From Salinisphaera hydrothermalis (lineage in GTDB: Bacteria > Pseudomonadota > Gammaproteobacteria > Nevskiales > Salinisphaeraceae): DNA of 64,000 bases. The stretch lies in NCBI RefSeq assembly GCF_040361195.1, contig NZ_APNE01000019.1; one strand, given 5' to 3'. This document shows positions 55,732 through 64,000 of this stretch, piece after piece. Below the pieces are notes generated by a model. That model saw only the letters and a list, made by a program, of their open reading frames with translations. It made no database searches and had not been told where the DNA came from. Each line of letters opens with the position of its first letter. Within the stretch, counting starts at the first letter, position 1. Made by a program: the position numbers and the translations under genes.

Positions 55732-56225
55732 CGGCCTTTTTCACCGAGACCGTACCGGGGCTGTTCAATTACTGGGTCGTCATCGCCCTGATGATGATCG
55801 GTTTCTATACCGTCATCGCGCACGACAATCTGGTGAAGAAACTGATTGGGCTCAACGTCTTCCAGACGTCGGTGTTCATCCTCTACATCAGCATGGGCAC
55901 GATCCGTGGCGCGACCGCCCCGATCCTGATGCACGGCCCCGCGGGCGACCAGGCGGTTTACGCTCATCCGTTGCCGCAGGTGCTCATCCTCACCGCGATC
56001 GTGGTCGGCGTGTCGACGACCGCACTCGGCCTCGCCCTGATCGTACGCATCCACGAAGCCTACGGCTCGATCGAGGAGGACGACGTGCTGGCTGCCGATT
56101 TCGCCACCCAGGACGCCGAACAGGCCGAGGAAGACGAGCGCTCACGAGCCGCCAAGGCGGCCGAGCCGCATGCACCGAGCGGCGGCGACGACGGCGCCGA
56201 GCACGAGGACGACCCGCGCCGATGA
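55728..56225 (+). CDS. mrpC: Mrp-type antiporter subunit C (NuoK-like)
   Basis: A 165-residue MnhC/MrpC protein, homologous to NuoK of complex I, with three helices (NYWVVIALMMIGFYTVIAHDNLVKKLIGLNVFQTSVFILYI; LPQVLILTAIVVGVSTTALGLALIVRIHEAYGSIEEDD). It has an unusual C-terminal extension of about 50 acidic and Ala/Ser residues (EDDVLAADFATQDAEQAEED...). The start at 55728 is decided by the ATGA overlap and family N terminus; an open frame reaching far upstream is an artefact. Confidence 0.92.
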   Translation: MTAFFTETVPGLFNYWVVIALMMIGFYTVIAHDNLVKKLIGLNVFQTSVFILYISMGTIRGATAPILMHGPAGDQAVYAHPLPQVLILTAIVVGVSTTALGLALIVRIHEAYGSIEEDDVLAADFATQDAEQAEEDERSRAAKAAEPHAPSGGDDGAEHEDDPRR

Positions 56226-57718
56226 TCGCCCATCTCGTCTCACAAATGCCCATTCTCGTGGTGGTGCTTCCGCTGCTGACCGTCCCATTGGTGGTGCTCG
56301 CCTACCGGGCGTTCGCGGCCTGGGCGCTCTATCTCGCCTCCACATGGATCGTGTTCGCCATGGCGTGCGCGCTGTTCGCGCGGGTGGCGGCCCAGGGGCC
56401 GATCGATTACGCGGTCGGCGGCTGGGCGCCGCCGTTCGGCATCGAGCTGGTGATCGACAGTTTCAACGCCGTGGTGTTATTGCTCGTGGCGGGCATGGCG
56501 GCCGTCAGCTCGATCTATGCGCGCGCCAGTCTCGCTCGCGAAATCGACCCGGAACGGCTCTATCTCGTCTATGCGCTGATGCTGGCCTGTCTGGCCGGGC
56601 TGATCGGCATCACGGTCACGGGCGATGCGTTCAACCTGTTCGTGTTCCTGGAGATTTCGTCGCTATCGTCGTATGCGCTGATCGCCATGGGGCCGAAACG
56701 CCGGGCGCTGCTGTCGTCGTTTCAGTATCTGATCATGGGCACGGTCGGCGGCACGTTCCTGCTGATCGGCGTGGGGCTAGCGTACATGATGACCGGCACG
56801 CTCAACATGGCCGACCTGGCCACGCGCCTGCCCGCGGTGTTTGACACCCGCACCTGTCAGGCCGCGCTGGCGTTCATCGTGGTCGGCCTGAGCCTGAAGG
56901 CCGCGCTGTTTCCGGCGCATATCTGGCTGCCCAACGCCTACACTTACGCGCCGTCGAGCGTGACGGCGTTCATCGCCGCGACCAGCACCAAGGTGGCGGT
57001 CTATGCGCTGATCCGGTTCGTGTTCACGGTCTTCGGCGCCGGCTATGCGTTCGAGCAACTGCCGCTGAATCAAGTCCTGCTCGGTCTGTCGGCGATTGCG
57101 ATGATCGCAGCGTCGATCGCCGCCATCTTCCAGACCGACGTCAAGCGCCTGCTGGCCTGGTCGAGCGTCGCCCAGATGGGCTATATCGTGACCGGCTTTG
57201 CCCTGGCAAGCGCGGCCGGGCTGTCGGCGTCGCTCGTGCATATCGTCAACCATGGCTTGATCAAGGGCGCCCTGTTCATGGCCGTGGGCGCGATGGCCTG
57301 GCGCACGCGGACTACTTCGATCAACGATCTGGCCGGCCTGGGCCGCAGCATGCCCTTCACCTCCGCGGCGTTCGTCGTCGGCGGGCTCAGCCTGATCGGC
57401 GTCCCCGCGACCGCCGGTTTCATCAGCAAATGGGCCCTGCTGTCAGCGATTCTCGCGGCCGGACACTATCTGATTGCCGCACTGGTGCTGATCGCCTCAC
57501 TGCTGGCCGTGATCTATGTCGGCAAGGTCGTCGAAGCGCTGTATTTCCGCCCGCGTGATGCCGACGCGCCGAACCACGAGGCCGGCGAGGCCCCGATCGC
57601 GATGCAGATCGCGACCTGGGCGCTGATTGCGCTCAACATTGCCATCGGCTTGCATGCCTCGCCGGAACTCGTCGCCACCGCACGGGCCGCGCACGCGTTG
57701 ATCGGAGGTGGCGCATGA
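56222..57718 (+). CDS. mrpD: Mrp-type antiporter subunit D, copy 1
   Basis: A 498-residue proton-antiporter subunit with about 14 helices, homologous to NuoL/M/N. The quinone-antiporter core TGDAFNLFVFLEISSLSSYALIAMG, FPAHIWLPNAYTYAPSSVTAFIAATSTKVAVYALIR (lysine and charged residues for proton path) and LAWSSVAQMGYIVTGFALAS are present. Start 56222 overlaps mrpC by 4 bases; it overlaps the next gene by 4. The open frame to 55688 is an artefact. Confidence 0.93.
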   Translation: MIAHLVSQMPILVVVLPLLTVPLVVLAYRAFAAWALYLASTWIVFAMACALFARVAAQGPIDYAVGGWAPPFGIELVIDSFNAVVLLLVAGMAAVSSIYARASLAREIDPERLYLVYALMLACLAGLIGITVTGDAFNLFVFLEISSLSSYALIAMGPKRRALLSSFQYLIMGTVGGTFLLIGVGLAYMMTGTLNMADLATRLPAVFDTRTCQAALAFIVVGLSLKAALFPAHIWLPNAYTYAPSSVTAFIAATSTKVAVYALIRFVFTVFGAGYAFEQLPLNQVLLGLSAIAMIAASIAAIFQTDVKRLLAWSSVAQMGYIVTGFALASAAGLSASLVHIVNHGLIKGALFMAVGAMAWRTRTTSINDLAGLGRSMPFTSAAFVVGGLSLIGVPATAGFISKWALLSAILAAGHYLIAALVLIASLLAVIYVGKVVEALYFRPRDADAPNHEAGEAPIAMQIATWALIALNIAIGLHASPELVATARAAHALIGGGA

Positions 57719-59178
57719 ACGGGGCCTGGTTGATTGCGCTTGTCGCCTGGCCGGCCGTCATGTCGCTTGCGATCGGCGCGGCCGGTCGCTGGCCAAACCT
57801 GCGCGAGGCCGTCAGCGTCCTCACTGGCCTCGTACTGCTCGCCGGGGCGATTCTACTGATCGGGCCAATCGCGGCCGGCCAGCGCCCGAGCGTCACGCTG
57901 TTCTCGATCCTGCCCGGGCTGGACTTCACCTTCACACTGGAGCCGCTAGGGCTCGTGTTCGCACTCGTCGCCGCGACGCTCTGGCCGCTGACGACGTTTT
58001 ATGCCGCCGGCTATATGCGCGGCAACCGGGAAGGTCATCAGACCCGGTTCTTCATCTGCTTCGCGCTGGCCATCTCGGCGGCGATCGGCATCGCGCTCGC
58101 CGGTAACCTGCTCACGCTATTCGTGTTCTACGAGATGATGACGCTGGTGACCTACCCATTGGTCACCCATCACGGCGATGCCGAGTCGCGCGTGGGCGGG
58201 CGCATCTATCTCGGCGTGCTGCTGACCACATCCATCGGCCTGTTCCTGCCAGCGATCGTGATCACCTGGATGCTGGCCGGCACGCTGACCTTCACCCACG
58301 GCGGCATTCTCGCCGGCACCGGACTCGGGCCCAAGGGCGCAATGGCTCTGTACGCGCTGTTCGTGTTCGGCATCGGCAAGGCCGCGGTGATGCCGATGCA
58401 TCGCTGGCTGCCCTCGGCAATGGTCGCGCCGACGCCGGTATCGGCGCTGCTGCATGCGGTGGCGGTGGTCAAAGCCGGCGTGTTCTCGGTGCTCAAGATC
58501 ACGGTCTATATCTTCGGCCTCGACTACGCGTTCCAAACCAGCGCGAGCGAGCCGTTTCTGTGGCTGGCCTCGATCACCATCATTCTCGCTTCGGTCATCG
58601 CAATTTATTGCGACAACCTTAAAAAACGGCTGGCCTACTCCACGATCGGTCAGCTGTCTTACATCGTGCTCGGCAGCGCGCTGGCGACCAAACTCGGCGC
58701 GGTCAGCGGCTCGCTGCATATCGTGACCCACGCCTTTGGCAAGATCACGCTATTCTTCTGTGCCGGCGCGATCTACACCGCGACGCATCGCAAATACGTC
58801 AGCCAGCTCAACGGCATGGGCCGGGCGATGCCGCTGACGTTCACGGCGTTCACGATCGCCGCGCTGTCGCTGATCGGCCTGCCGCCCATGGGCGGGGCCT
58901 GGAGCAAGTGGTATCTGATGTCGGGTTCGGCCGGCGTGGAGGAATATGCGCTGCTGGGCGTGCTGGCGTTGTCCTCGTTGCTCAATATCGTTTACTTGCT
59001 GGATATTCCGGCGCGGGCGTTCTTCCTGCGCGGCGACGACGTGCCCACCGCGATCCGCGAGGCACCGGCCGCCTGCGTCGTACCGCTGTGTCTGACGGCG
59101 GCTGGCTGTATTGCCCTGTTCTTTGCCGCGCATCCGATCATCGACTTCGTGAGTTCGGCCCTGGGAGAAGGCGCATGA
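57715..59178 (+). CDS. Mrp-type antiporter subunit D-like, copy 2
   Basis: A 487-residue polytopic protein of the same NuoM/MrpD superfamily: LFVFYEMMTLVTYPLVTHHGDAESRVGGRIYL near residue 142, MPMHRWLPSAMVAPTPVSALLHAVAVVKAGVFSVLKI near 225 and KKRLAYSTIGQLSYIVLGSAL near 300. All charged helix residues typical of the proton path (E in FYEMM, K in VVKAG) are retained, so it should pump. Overlaps neighbours by 4 bases on both sides. Confidence 0.9.
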   Translation: MNGAWLIALVAWPAVMSLAIGAAGRWPNLREAVSVLTGLVLLAGAILLIGPIAAGQRPSVTLFSILPGLDFTFTLEPLGLVFALVAATLWPLTTFYAAGYMRGNREGHQTRFFICFALAISAAIGIALAGNLLTLFVFYEMMTLVTYPLVTHHGDAESRVGGRIYLGVLLTTSIGLFLPAIVITWMLAGTLTFTHGGILAGTGLGPKGAMALYALFVFGIGKAAVMPMHRWLPSAMVAPTPVSALLHAVAVVKAGVFSVLKITVYIFGLDYAFQTSASEPFLWLASITIILASVIAIYCDNLKKRLAYSTIGQLSYIVLGSALATKLGAVSGSLHIVTHAFGKITLFFCAGAIYTATHRKYVSQLNGMGRAMPLTFTAFTIAALSLIGLPPMGGAWSKWYLMSGSAGVEEYALLGVLALSSLLNIVYLLDIPARAFFLRGDDVPTAIREAPAACVVPLCLTAAGCIALFFAAHPIIDFVSSALGEGA

Positions 59179-59486
59179 GCCGTCGCACATCCGATACCGG
59201 TCTGCTCGAACGTCCGGCCGTGATCCATACGCTCATCGCGATTCTGGGCGTGGCCTGTGCAGGCCTGCTGCTGGCCGAGTTCTTTTACGCCAAGCACCCG
59301 CATTTCGGCTTCGACGGTTGGTTCGGTTTCTATCCGCTGGCCGGGTTCGCGGCCTACTGCTTCATCGTGCTCTCGGCCAAGGCGCTGCGCCCGTTGTTGC
59401 GGCGCGGCGAGAACTACTACGGCGAGGCCGATCCGGACGAAGCCGATCTCGAAGACAGCATGGGTCGGGAGCACGACCATGAGTGA
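59175..59486 (+). CDS. Small membrane protein of the antiporter operon, unknown family
   Basis: A 103-residue protein with two predicted helices (VIHTLIAILGVACAGLLLAEFFYA and WFGFYPLAGFAAYCFIVLSAKAL), a short cytosolic acidic tail (YYGEADPDEADLEDSMGREHDHE) and no domain I can name. ATG 59175 overlaps the preceding stop (ATGA) and its own end overlaps the next gene by 8 bases. An extra subunit, not part of the standard MrpA-G set. Confidence 0.75.
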   Translation: MSRRTSDTGLLERPAVIHTLIAILGVACAGLLLAEFFYAKHPHFGFDGWFGFYPLAGFAAYCFIVLSAKALRPLLRRGENYYGEADPDEADLEDSMGREHDHE

Positions 59487-61182
59487 ATGGCTCGGCCATG
59501 CCATCGCCAGTCCGGCATTGCTGCTGATGGCGGCGGGCCTGGTGCTCGCGATGACGCCGCGACTCGTGCATGCGATATGGTTGTTGGCCGTGCCAGTCGC
59601 GGCCCTTGCCCTGCTCTGGGCCCTGCCCACCGGTTTACATGGCCAGCTCTCGCTATTCGGCTTCGATCTGACCACGCTGCGCGTCGACGGGCTATCCCGG
59701 ATCTGGGCTACGATTTTCATCATCGGATCGTTCCTGTGCGGGCTGTATGCCCTGCACGTCGACGATCGCATCCAGCATGTCGCCTCGCTGGTCTATGCCG
59801 GCGCTGCCGTGGGCGCGGTCCTGGCTGGCGATCTGGTGACGCTATTCATCTTCTGGGAAGCCACCGCCATCTCGTCGGTGTTCCTGATCTGGGCGCGACG
59901 CAGCGTCCGCGCGCATATCGTCGGCCTGCGCTATCTGGTGATTCAGGTGATCTCCGGCCTGCTGCTCATGGTCGGCACCATCATCCATTACCGCGAAACC
60001 GGATCGACCGCCTTCGATCATTTCGGGCTCGAGGTGGCCGGCGGCTGGCTGATCTTTCTCGCCTTCGGCATCAAGGCCGCATTCCCGCTACTGCATAACT
60101 GGGTTCAGGACGCCTACCCGGAATCCACCCCGACCGGCACGGTGGTGCTGTCGATCTACACCACCAAGCTCGCGATCTATTCGTTGGCGCGCGGCTTCGC
60201 CGGCACCGAGATTCTGATCACGATCGGCGCCGTCATGACGCTGTTCCCGATCTTCTTTGCCGTGATCGAGAACGATCTGCGTCGCGTGCTGGCCTATAGC
60301 CTGAACAACCAGCTCGGCTTCATGGTGGTCGGCATCGGGATCGGTACGCCGCTAGCCATGAACGGCGCCGCAGCCCATGCCTTTGCCCATATTCTGTACA
60401 AGGGCCTGTTGTTCATGAGCATGGGCGCGGTGCTGTATCGCGTCGGCACGGTCAAGGCCAGCGAACTGGGCGGGCTATACAAATCCATGCCGTTCACGAC
60501 CGTGTTCTGTATCGTCGGCTCGATGTCGATCTCGGCGTTCCCGTTGTTTTCCGGCTTCGTCACCAAGTCGATGATCCTGACCGCCGCGGCGGAGAATCAT
60601 CACTGGATCGCCTGGTGCGCCCTGCTTGTCGCTTCCGCCGGCGTGCTCGATCATTCCGGCATCAAGGTGCCTTTTTTCTCCTTCTTCGCCCACGACGCCG
60701 GCTATCGCGTAAAAGAGGCACCGCTGAACATGCTGGCGGCGATGGCGATCACCGCGGCCCTGTGTATCGGCATCGGCGTGTACCCGGCCCCGCTGTACGC
60801 GATTCTGCCGTTCGATGTGCCCTATTCGCCCTATACCACGGCGCATGTCGTGAATCAGCTGCAGCTACTGCTGTTTGCAGCCTTGGCGTTCGTCGTGCTG
60901 TTCCGCAGCGGGCTGTATCCGCCGGAAGTACGTGGGCTCAATATCGACAGCGACTGGATCTATCGTCGGGCATTACCGTTCACGGTCTCGGCGGTTCGCT
61001 GGGCACTGATGCGCGCCCGCGATGCCACGATCGGTGTTCTCACGATCGGGCTGAGCGGCGCCCGGCGACGCCTCGAGACCAGTTTCGGCGCGCGCGGCGT
61101 GATGGCGCGCACCTGGACGACGGGCGTGATGCTGCTCTGGGTGACCGCGCTGCTCGCCGCTTATCTGTGGCTTTATTACTGA
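59479..61182 (+). CDS. Mrp-type antiporter subunit D-like, copy 3
   Basis: A 567-residue NuoL/MrpA-N-like proton antiporter protein: DLVTLFIFWEATAISSVFLIWARRSVRAH near residue 120, FPLLHNWVQDAYPESTPTGTVVLSIYTTKLAIYSLARGF near 202, LRRVLAYSLNNQLGFMVVGIGIG near 270 and a C-terminal extension (about 480-567) with further hydrophobic and charged helices. Longer than a usual MrpD. Last gene of the antiporter operon; stop at 61182 and no terminator is evident before dnaQ at 61247. Confidence 0.9.
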   Translation: MSEWLGHAIASPALLLMAAGLVLAMTPRLVHAIWLLAVPVAALALLWALPTGLHGQLSLFGFDLTTLRVDGLSRIWATIFIIGSFLCGLYALHVDDRIQHVASLVYAGAAVGAVLAGDLVTLFIFWEATAISSVFLIWARRSVRAHIVGLRYLVIQVISGLLLMVGTIIHYRETGSTAFDHFGLEVAGGWLIFLAFGIKAAFPLLHNWVQDAYPESTPTGTVVLSIYTTKLAIYSLARGFAGTEILITIGAVMTLFPIFFAVIENDLRRVLAYSLNNQLGFMVVGIGIGTPLAMNGAAAHAFAHILYKGLLFMSMGAVLYRVGTVKASELGGLYKSMPFTTVFCIVGSMSISAFPLFSGFVTKSMILTAAAENHHWIAWCALLVASAGVLDHSGIKVPFFSFFAHDAGYRVKEAPLNMLAAMAITAALCIGIGVYPAPLYAILPFDVPYSPYTTAHVVNQLQLLLFAALAFVVLFRSGLYPPEVRGLNIDSDWIYRRALPFTVSAVRWALMRARDATIGVLTIGLSGARRRLETSFGARGVMARTWTTGVMLLWVTALLAAYLWLYY

Positions 61183-61246
61183 CGAACGCGGGCGCTGGGC
61201 GCGCGCCACACCGGACTGAGGTGGCCGGTGAGATGGCGACAACCGC

Positions 61247-61966
61247 TCAGCCGTCCAAGGTCCGCCACAGACACTGATCGCCACTAGCCTCGGCCAGCAT
61301 GTCGAGATATTGCTCGTGGGCCGCCGTTTCATCGTCGCTCGCGCGTTGCACGCGCGGACGGCGCCCGCTGTCGAGATAGGTCGCCAGACCGGCACTGGCA
61401 AGCTGCTGTCCCTCGCCATCTTCGTCGGCGGCCAACGCGATATCGATCTGGCCACCGGTCATGCGCAGATAGACATCGGCCAGGAGCTGGGCGTCGAGCA
61501 ACGCCCCGTGCAGCTCACGATTCGAGTTGTCGATCTCGAAGCGCTTGCACAGGGCATCCAGACTGTTGCGCTGGCCGGGGAACATCTGTCGTGCCTCGAC
61601 CAGCGTGTCGATGATCGAACCGGTCTCTTCCAGCTTCTGGTGCTGCGGATCGAAATCCGACATTTCCTTGTTCAGGAAGGCGAGATCGAACGGCGCGTTA
61701 TGGATGATCAGCTCGGCGTCGGCGAGATAGGTCGCCAAGCGCTCGCCGATCTCGGCGAATCGCGGCTTGTCGGCCAGAAATTCGAGCGTAATGCCATGCA
61801 CGTCGATCGCCCCCTGGTCGATCTCACGATCGGGGTGCAGATAGATATGCAGGTCGTTGCCGGTAAGCCGACGGTTGACCATCTCCACGCAGCCAATCTC
61901 GATGATGCGATGCCCGGCCTGCGGGTCCATGCCGGTGGTTTCGGTATCGAGCACGATCTGTCGCAT
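61247..61966 (-). CDS. dnaQ: DNA polymerase III epsilon subunit (3'-5' exonuclease)
   Basis: A 239-residue proofreading exonuclease. ExoI LDTETTGMD (residues 5-13), ExoII HNAPFDLAFLN near residue 100 and ExoIII HGALLDAQLLADVYLRMTGGQ (His and Asp, about residue 160) are all present, and the C-terminal clamp- and alpha-binding region follows. Start 61966 (MRQIVLDTETTG) is chosen over one 7 codons upstream. Neighbour of rnhA, as in E. coli. Confidence 0.95.
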   Translation of the reverse strand: MRQIVLDTETTGMDPQAGHRIIEIGCVEMVNRRLTGNDLHIYLHPDREIDQGAIDVHGITLEFLADKPRFAEIGERLATYLADAELIIHNAPFDLAFLNKEMSDFDPQHQKLEETGSIIDTLVEARQMFPGQRNSLDALCKRFEIDNSNRELHGALLDAQLLADVYLRMTGGQIDIALAADEDGEGQQLASAGLATYLDSGRRPRVQRASDDETAAHEQYLDMLAEASGDQCLWRTLDG

Positions 61967-62055
61967 GGGTTCGTCCTGTCGTTTCAAACCGCCCTGACGC
62001 AGCCGAGGGTCAGCGGCGCGCGAGCCGCGCGCTGGCGGCCGTTGATATTACGGGG

Positions 62056-62496
62056 CTACGAGGCCGCCATCTCGTCGATACCACGATTGGCCAGCATATC
62101 GGCGGCTTCGTTGCCCTCGTTGCCGGCATGGCCTTTCACCCAATGCCATTCGATCTCGTGGCGCTGGCAGGCCTCGTCGAGCGCGCGCCAGAGTTCGGCG
62201 TTCTTGACCGGTTTCTTGGCGGCCGTTTTCCAACCGTTCTTTTTCCAGTTGTGCATCCATTGGGTGATGCCCTGGCGAACATAGTTGGAATCGGTATACA
62301 GATCGACGCGACACGGGCGCGATAGCGCATTGAGCGCCTCGATCGCTGCCATCAGTTCCATCCGATTATTGGTGGTCTTATCTTCGCCGCCACACATTTC
62401 ACGACGATGCTCGCCGTAGATGAGCAGCGCGCCCCAACCGCCGGGGCCGGGATTGCCGCGACAGGCGCCGTCGGTATAGATGGTGATGTTCGTCAT
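62056..62496 (-). CDS. rnhA: Ribonuclease HI
   Basis: A 146-residue RNase HI that removes RNA from RNA-DNA hybrids. The catalytic residues D (YTDGACRGNPGPGGWG), E (TNNRMELMAAIEAL), D (LYTDSNYVRQGI) and the histidine/Asp of GNEAADMLANRG are all visible. The basic protrusion (HNWKKNGWKTAAKKPVKN) is present. Start 62496 gives the usual N terminus and overlaps the upstream methyltransferase by 4 bases. Confidence 0.97.
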   Translation of the reverse strand: MTNITIYTDGACRGNPGPGGWGALLIYGEHRREMCGGEDKTTNNRMELMAAIEALNALSRPCRVDLYTDSNYVRQGITQWMHNWKKNGWKTAAKKPVKNAELWRALDEACQRHEIEWHWVKGHAGNEGNEAADMLANRGIDEMAAS

Positions 62497-63236
62497 GGGC
62501 GCGATGGTAGCCCAGCGGCCGGACTCGGCGCCAAACCCCGGTCGCGTTGCCGCGCCAGCAGACGCCGGCCGGACGGCGGAATACGTCGCATCGCACGCCG
62601 CCGCGCGGTAATCGCGTAGCCCGACGCACACCACGCTAACGGCGCGAGCCAGCGCGAATCCTCGCGCCCTTGCCAGCGCCGCCCGAACAGCGGAAACGTC
62701 GGGCCATAGCGCCAGCACTCGGTGGTTTCGAAATCGAGCAGACGCAGCCAATCCGCCAGGCGTGCCGCGCGTGGCGGGATCGCGCGGGGCACGAACCGGT
62801 TGGATGCGCGGCGCAGTCCCTGGGTCTGCGTCCAGGGCGACAACGGGTTGAACACCAGGCAGACCAGCTGCCCGCGCGGGCTGAGCACGCGCACGCACTC
62901 GCGGATCAAGGCGTGCGGCTCGGCACTGAGCTCCAGTGCATGCATCAGAATCAAGGCATCGACGCTGCCGCTAGCCCACGGTAGATTCTGGCCATCGATG
63001 CAGACATCGACATCGGGCCCAGGCACGACATCAGCGCGCCAGAGCCGCAGCGTACCGACCCGATCACAGGTTTCGGGCGCGATCGCTGGCGCGCCGATCT
63101 GAATACAACGATACCCAGTCAGGCCCGGCGAAACCTCGGCCAACAAAGCGTTTTCCTGTTCCCGCCAGGACTCGGCCGCGGGCGAATCGAACCAGGCGCG
63201 CGCGGCTGTCGCATCATCCGCCACAAATCGAAACAA
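62493..63236 (-). CDS. SAM-dependent methyltransferase
   Basis: A 247-residue class I methyltransferase, family as YafS, the E. coli neighbour of gloB and rnhA. Methyltransferase core features: GYRCIQIGAPA near residue 40, GSVDALILMHALELSAEPHALIRECVRVLSPRGQLVCLVFNP near 90-125. The SAM-binding loop is unusual: the typical glycine-rich E/DxGxG is replaced by IQIGAPA, so activity is uncertain. C terminus is Arg/Pro-rich. Substrate unknown. Divergent from gloB. Confidence 0.85.
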   Translation of the reverse strand: MFRFVADDATAARAWFDSPAAESWREQENALLAEVSPGLTGYRCIQIGAPAIAPETCDRVGTLRLWRADVVPGPDVDVCIDGQNLPWASGSVDALILMHALELSAEPHALIRECVRVLSPRGQLVCLVFNPLSPWTQTQGLRRASNRFVPRAIPPRAARLADWLRLLDFETTECWRYGPTFPLFGRRWQGREDSRWLAPLAWCASGYAITARRRAMRRIPPSGRRLLARQRDRGLAPSPAAGLPSRP

Positions 63237-63271
63237 TTGATTTTGCCTCAGGCCGTTGGCAACATTCGGCG

Positions 63272-64000
63272 ATGCTTGAAGTCAAAGCCGTACCCGCGCT
63301 GTCGGATAATTATATCTGGATCGTCGCGAGCGACGATAGCCAACAGGTGGCCGTGGTCGACCCCGGCGAGGCCGCGCCCGTGGCCGCTTACCTGGCCGAA
63401 AACGGGCTAGAAGTCGGCGCTTATCTAATCACGCATCACCACGGCGATCATGTCGGTGGTCTGAAATCACTGCTGGCCGACCATCCCGCACCGGTCTATG
63501 GACCGGCGACGGAAGCCGACCGGATCGGCCACATCGACCATCGCGTAGCCGGTGGCGATCGATTGACGTTGGACTTCATCGGCACGACGTTCGAGGTTCT
63601 CGACGTGCCCGGGCACACGTTGGGCCATATCGCCTATGTCACCGATGGTGTTTTGCTGGCCGGCGATGCCCTCTTCCGGGCCGGCTGTGGTCGTGTGTTC
63701 GAGGGCACACACGATCAGATGCAGACGTCGCTGGCTCGCCTGCGGGCCCTGCCGGACGCGACGCGCGTTTACGGCGGCCACGAATATACCCAAAAAAATC
63801 TCGCCTTTGCCCAAGCGGTCGAACCCGACAGCAAGGCGATTCAAGAAGCGATCGAAGAAGTCGATAGATTACGTGCAGCGGGCCAACCGAGCCTGCCAGG
63901 CACGCTGGCGGAGGAACGCCTGATCAACCCGTTCCTGCGCTGGGATGACGAGGGGGTCAGAGCGACGGCTAGCCAACGTGCCGGCCGTGAACTTACCGAT
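63272..64000 (+). CDS. gloB: Hydroxyacylglutathione hydrolase (glyoxalase II), truncated by window end
   Basis: The first 243 codons of a metallo-beta-lactamase-fold enzyme hydrolysing S-D-lactoylglutathione. The metal-binding motif THHHGDHVGG (near residue 52), GHTLGHIAYV with the third His, AGDALFRAGCGRVFEGT and GGHEYT are all visible. N terminus MLEVKAVPALSDNYIWIV is typical. The reading frame is open to the window edge, as expected for a family of about 250-260 residues. It diverges from the methyltransferase. Confidence 0.95.
   Translation, partial: MLEVKAVPALSDNYIWIVASDDSQQVAVVDPGEAAPVAAYLAENGLEVGAYLITHHHGDHVGGLKSLLADHPAPVYGPATEADRIGHIDHRVAGGDRLTLDFIGTTFEVLDVPGHTLGHIAYVTDGVLLAGDALFRAGCGRVFEGTHDQMQTSLARLRALPDATRVYGGHEYTQKNLAFAQAVEPDSKAIQEAIEEVDRLRAAGQPSLPGTLAEERLINPFLRWDDEGVRATASQRAGRELTD

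Noticed and set aside
55128..57718. Very long frames extending mrpC and mrpD upstream
   Set aside because: Upstream parts run antiparallel in frame to real subunits and give Arg-rich sequence; family starts at 55728 and 56222 with ATGA overlaps are clear.

Overview
The window is GC-rich chromosomal DNA of a gammaproteobacterium. The gene set (malonate decarboxylase, a pseudomonad-like glucose ABC/Entner-Doudoroff locus, fadBA, gloB-rnhA-dnaQ neighbourhood, a large Mrp-type antiporter operon) fits a marine or halotolerant lineage such as Salinisphaera. The genus is an inference from gene content; no rRNA is present.

Positions 1-8.5 kb: malonate catabolism. mdcA-B-C-D-E-G-H run leftwards as one tightly overlapping operon, diverge from a LysR regulator, and are preceded by madL-madM (malonate uptake). 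Positions 8.6-22.6 kb: glucose uptake and oxidation. Glucokinase, a binding-protein-dependent sugar ABC transporter and its ATPase read rightwards; zwf-pgl-edd-eda (complete Entner-Doudoroff route from glucose 6-phosphate), an OprD-like porin and a SorC-type sugar-sensing repressor with a conspicuous palindromic operator read leftwards.

Positions 22.8-36.5 kb: an integrated phage-related island bordered by tRNA-Ala(CGC) on the right and a degenerate copy of the tRNA 3' end on the left, next to what looks like the displaced tRNA terminator. It holds a P4-type integrase, an AlpA-like regulator, a replication initiator gene with 33-bp-periodic iterons embedded in its coding sequence, a DnaB-like helicase, a strong terminator, then a GNAT protein plus three large proteins resembling a DNA-ejection (internal virion) cassette, two tandem DUF2280 (small-terminase-associated) genes and several unknown small genes. 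No large terminase, portal, capsid, tail or lysis gene is visible. It is either an internally deleted podovirus-like prophage or an unusual phage satellite carrying its own ejection proteins; I consider it the most interesting part of the window.

Positions 36.5-53.6 kb: housekeeping and envelope functions: a LOG-family hydrolase, ClpB, an aldo/keto reductase, a leucine/valine-type dehydrogenase, an ExbB-ExbD-ExbD-TonB operon with a secreted companion, an OmpA-domain protein, fadB-fadA, a phasin-like protein with a long Ser/Thr/Lys tail, an ArsR-methyltransferase and a TVP38 membrane protein. Positions 53.6-61.2 kb: a ten-gene Mrp/Mbh-like cation/proton antiporter operon with three MrpD-type subunits. 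Positions 61.2-64 kb: dnaQ, rnhA, a methyltransferase and the 5' part of gloB, which runs off the window.
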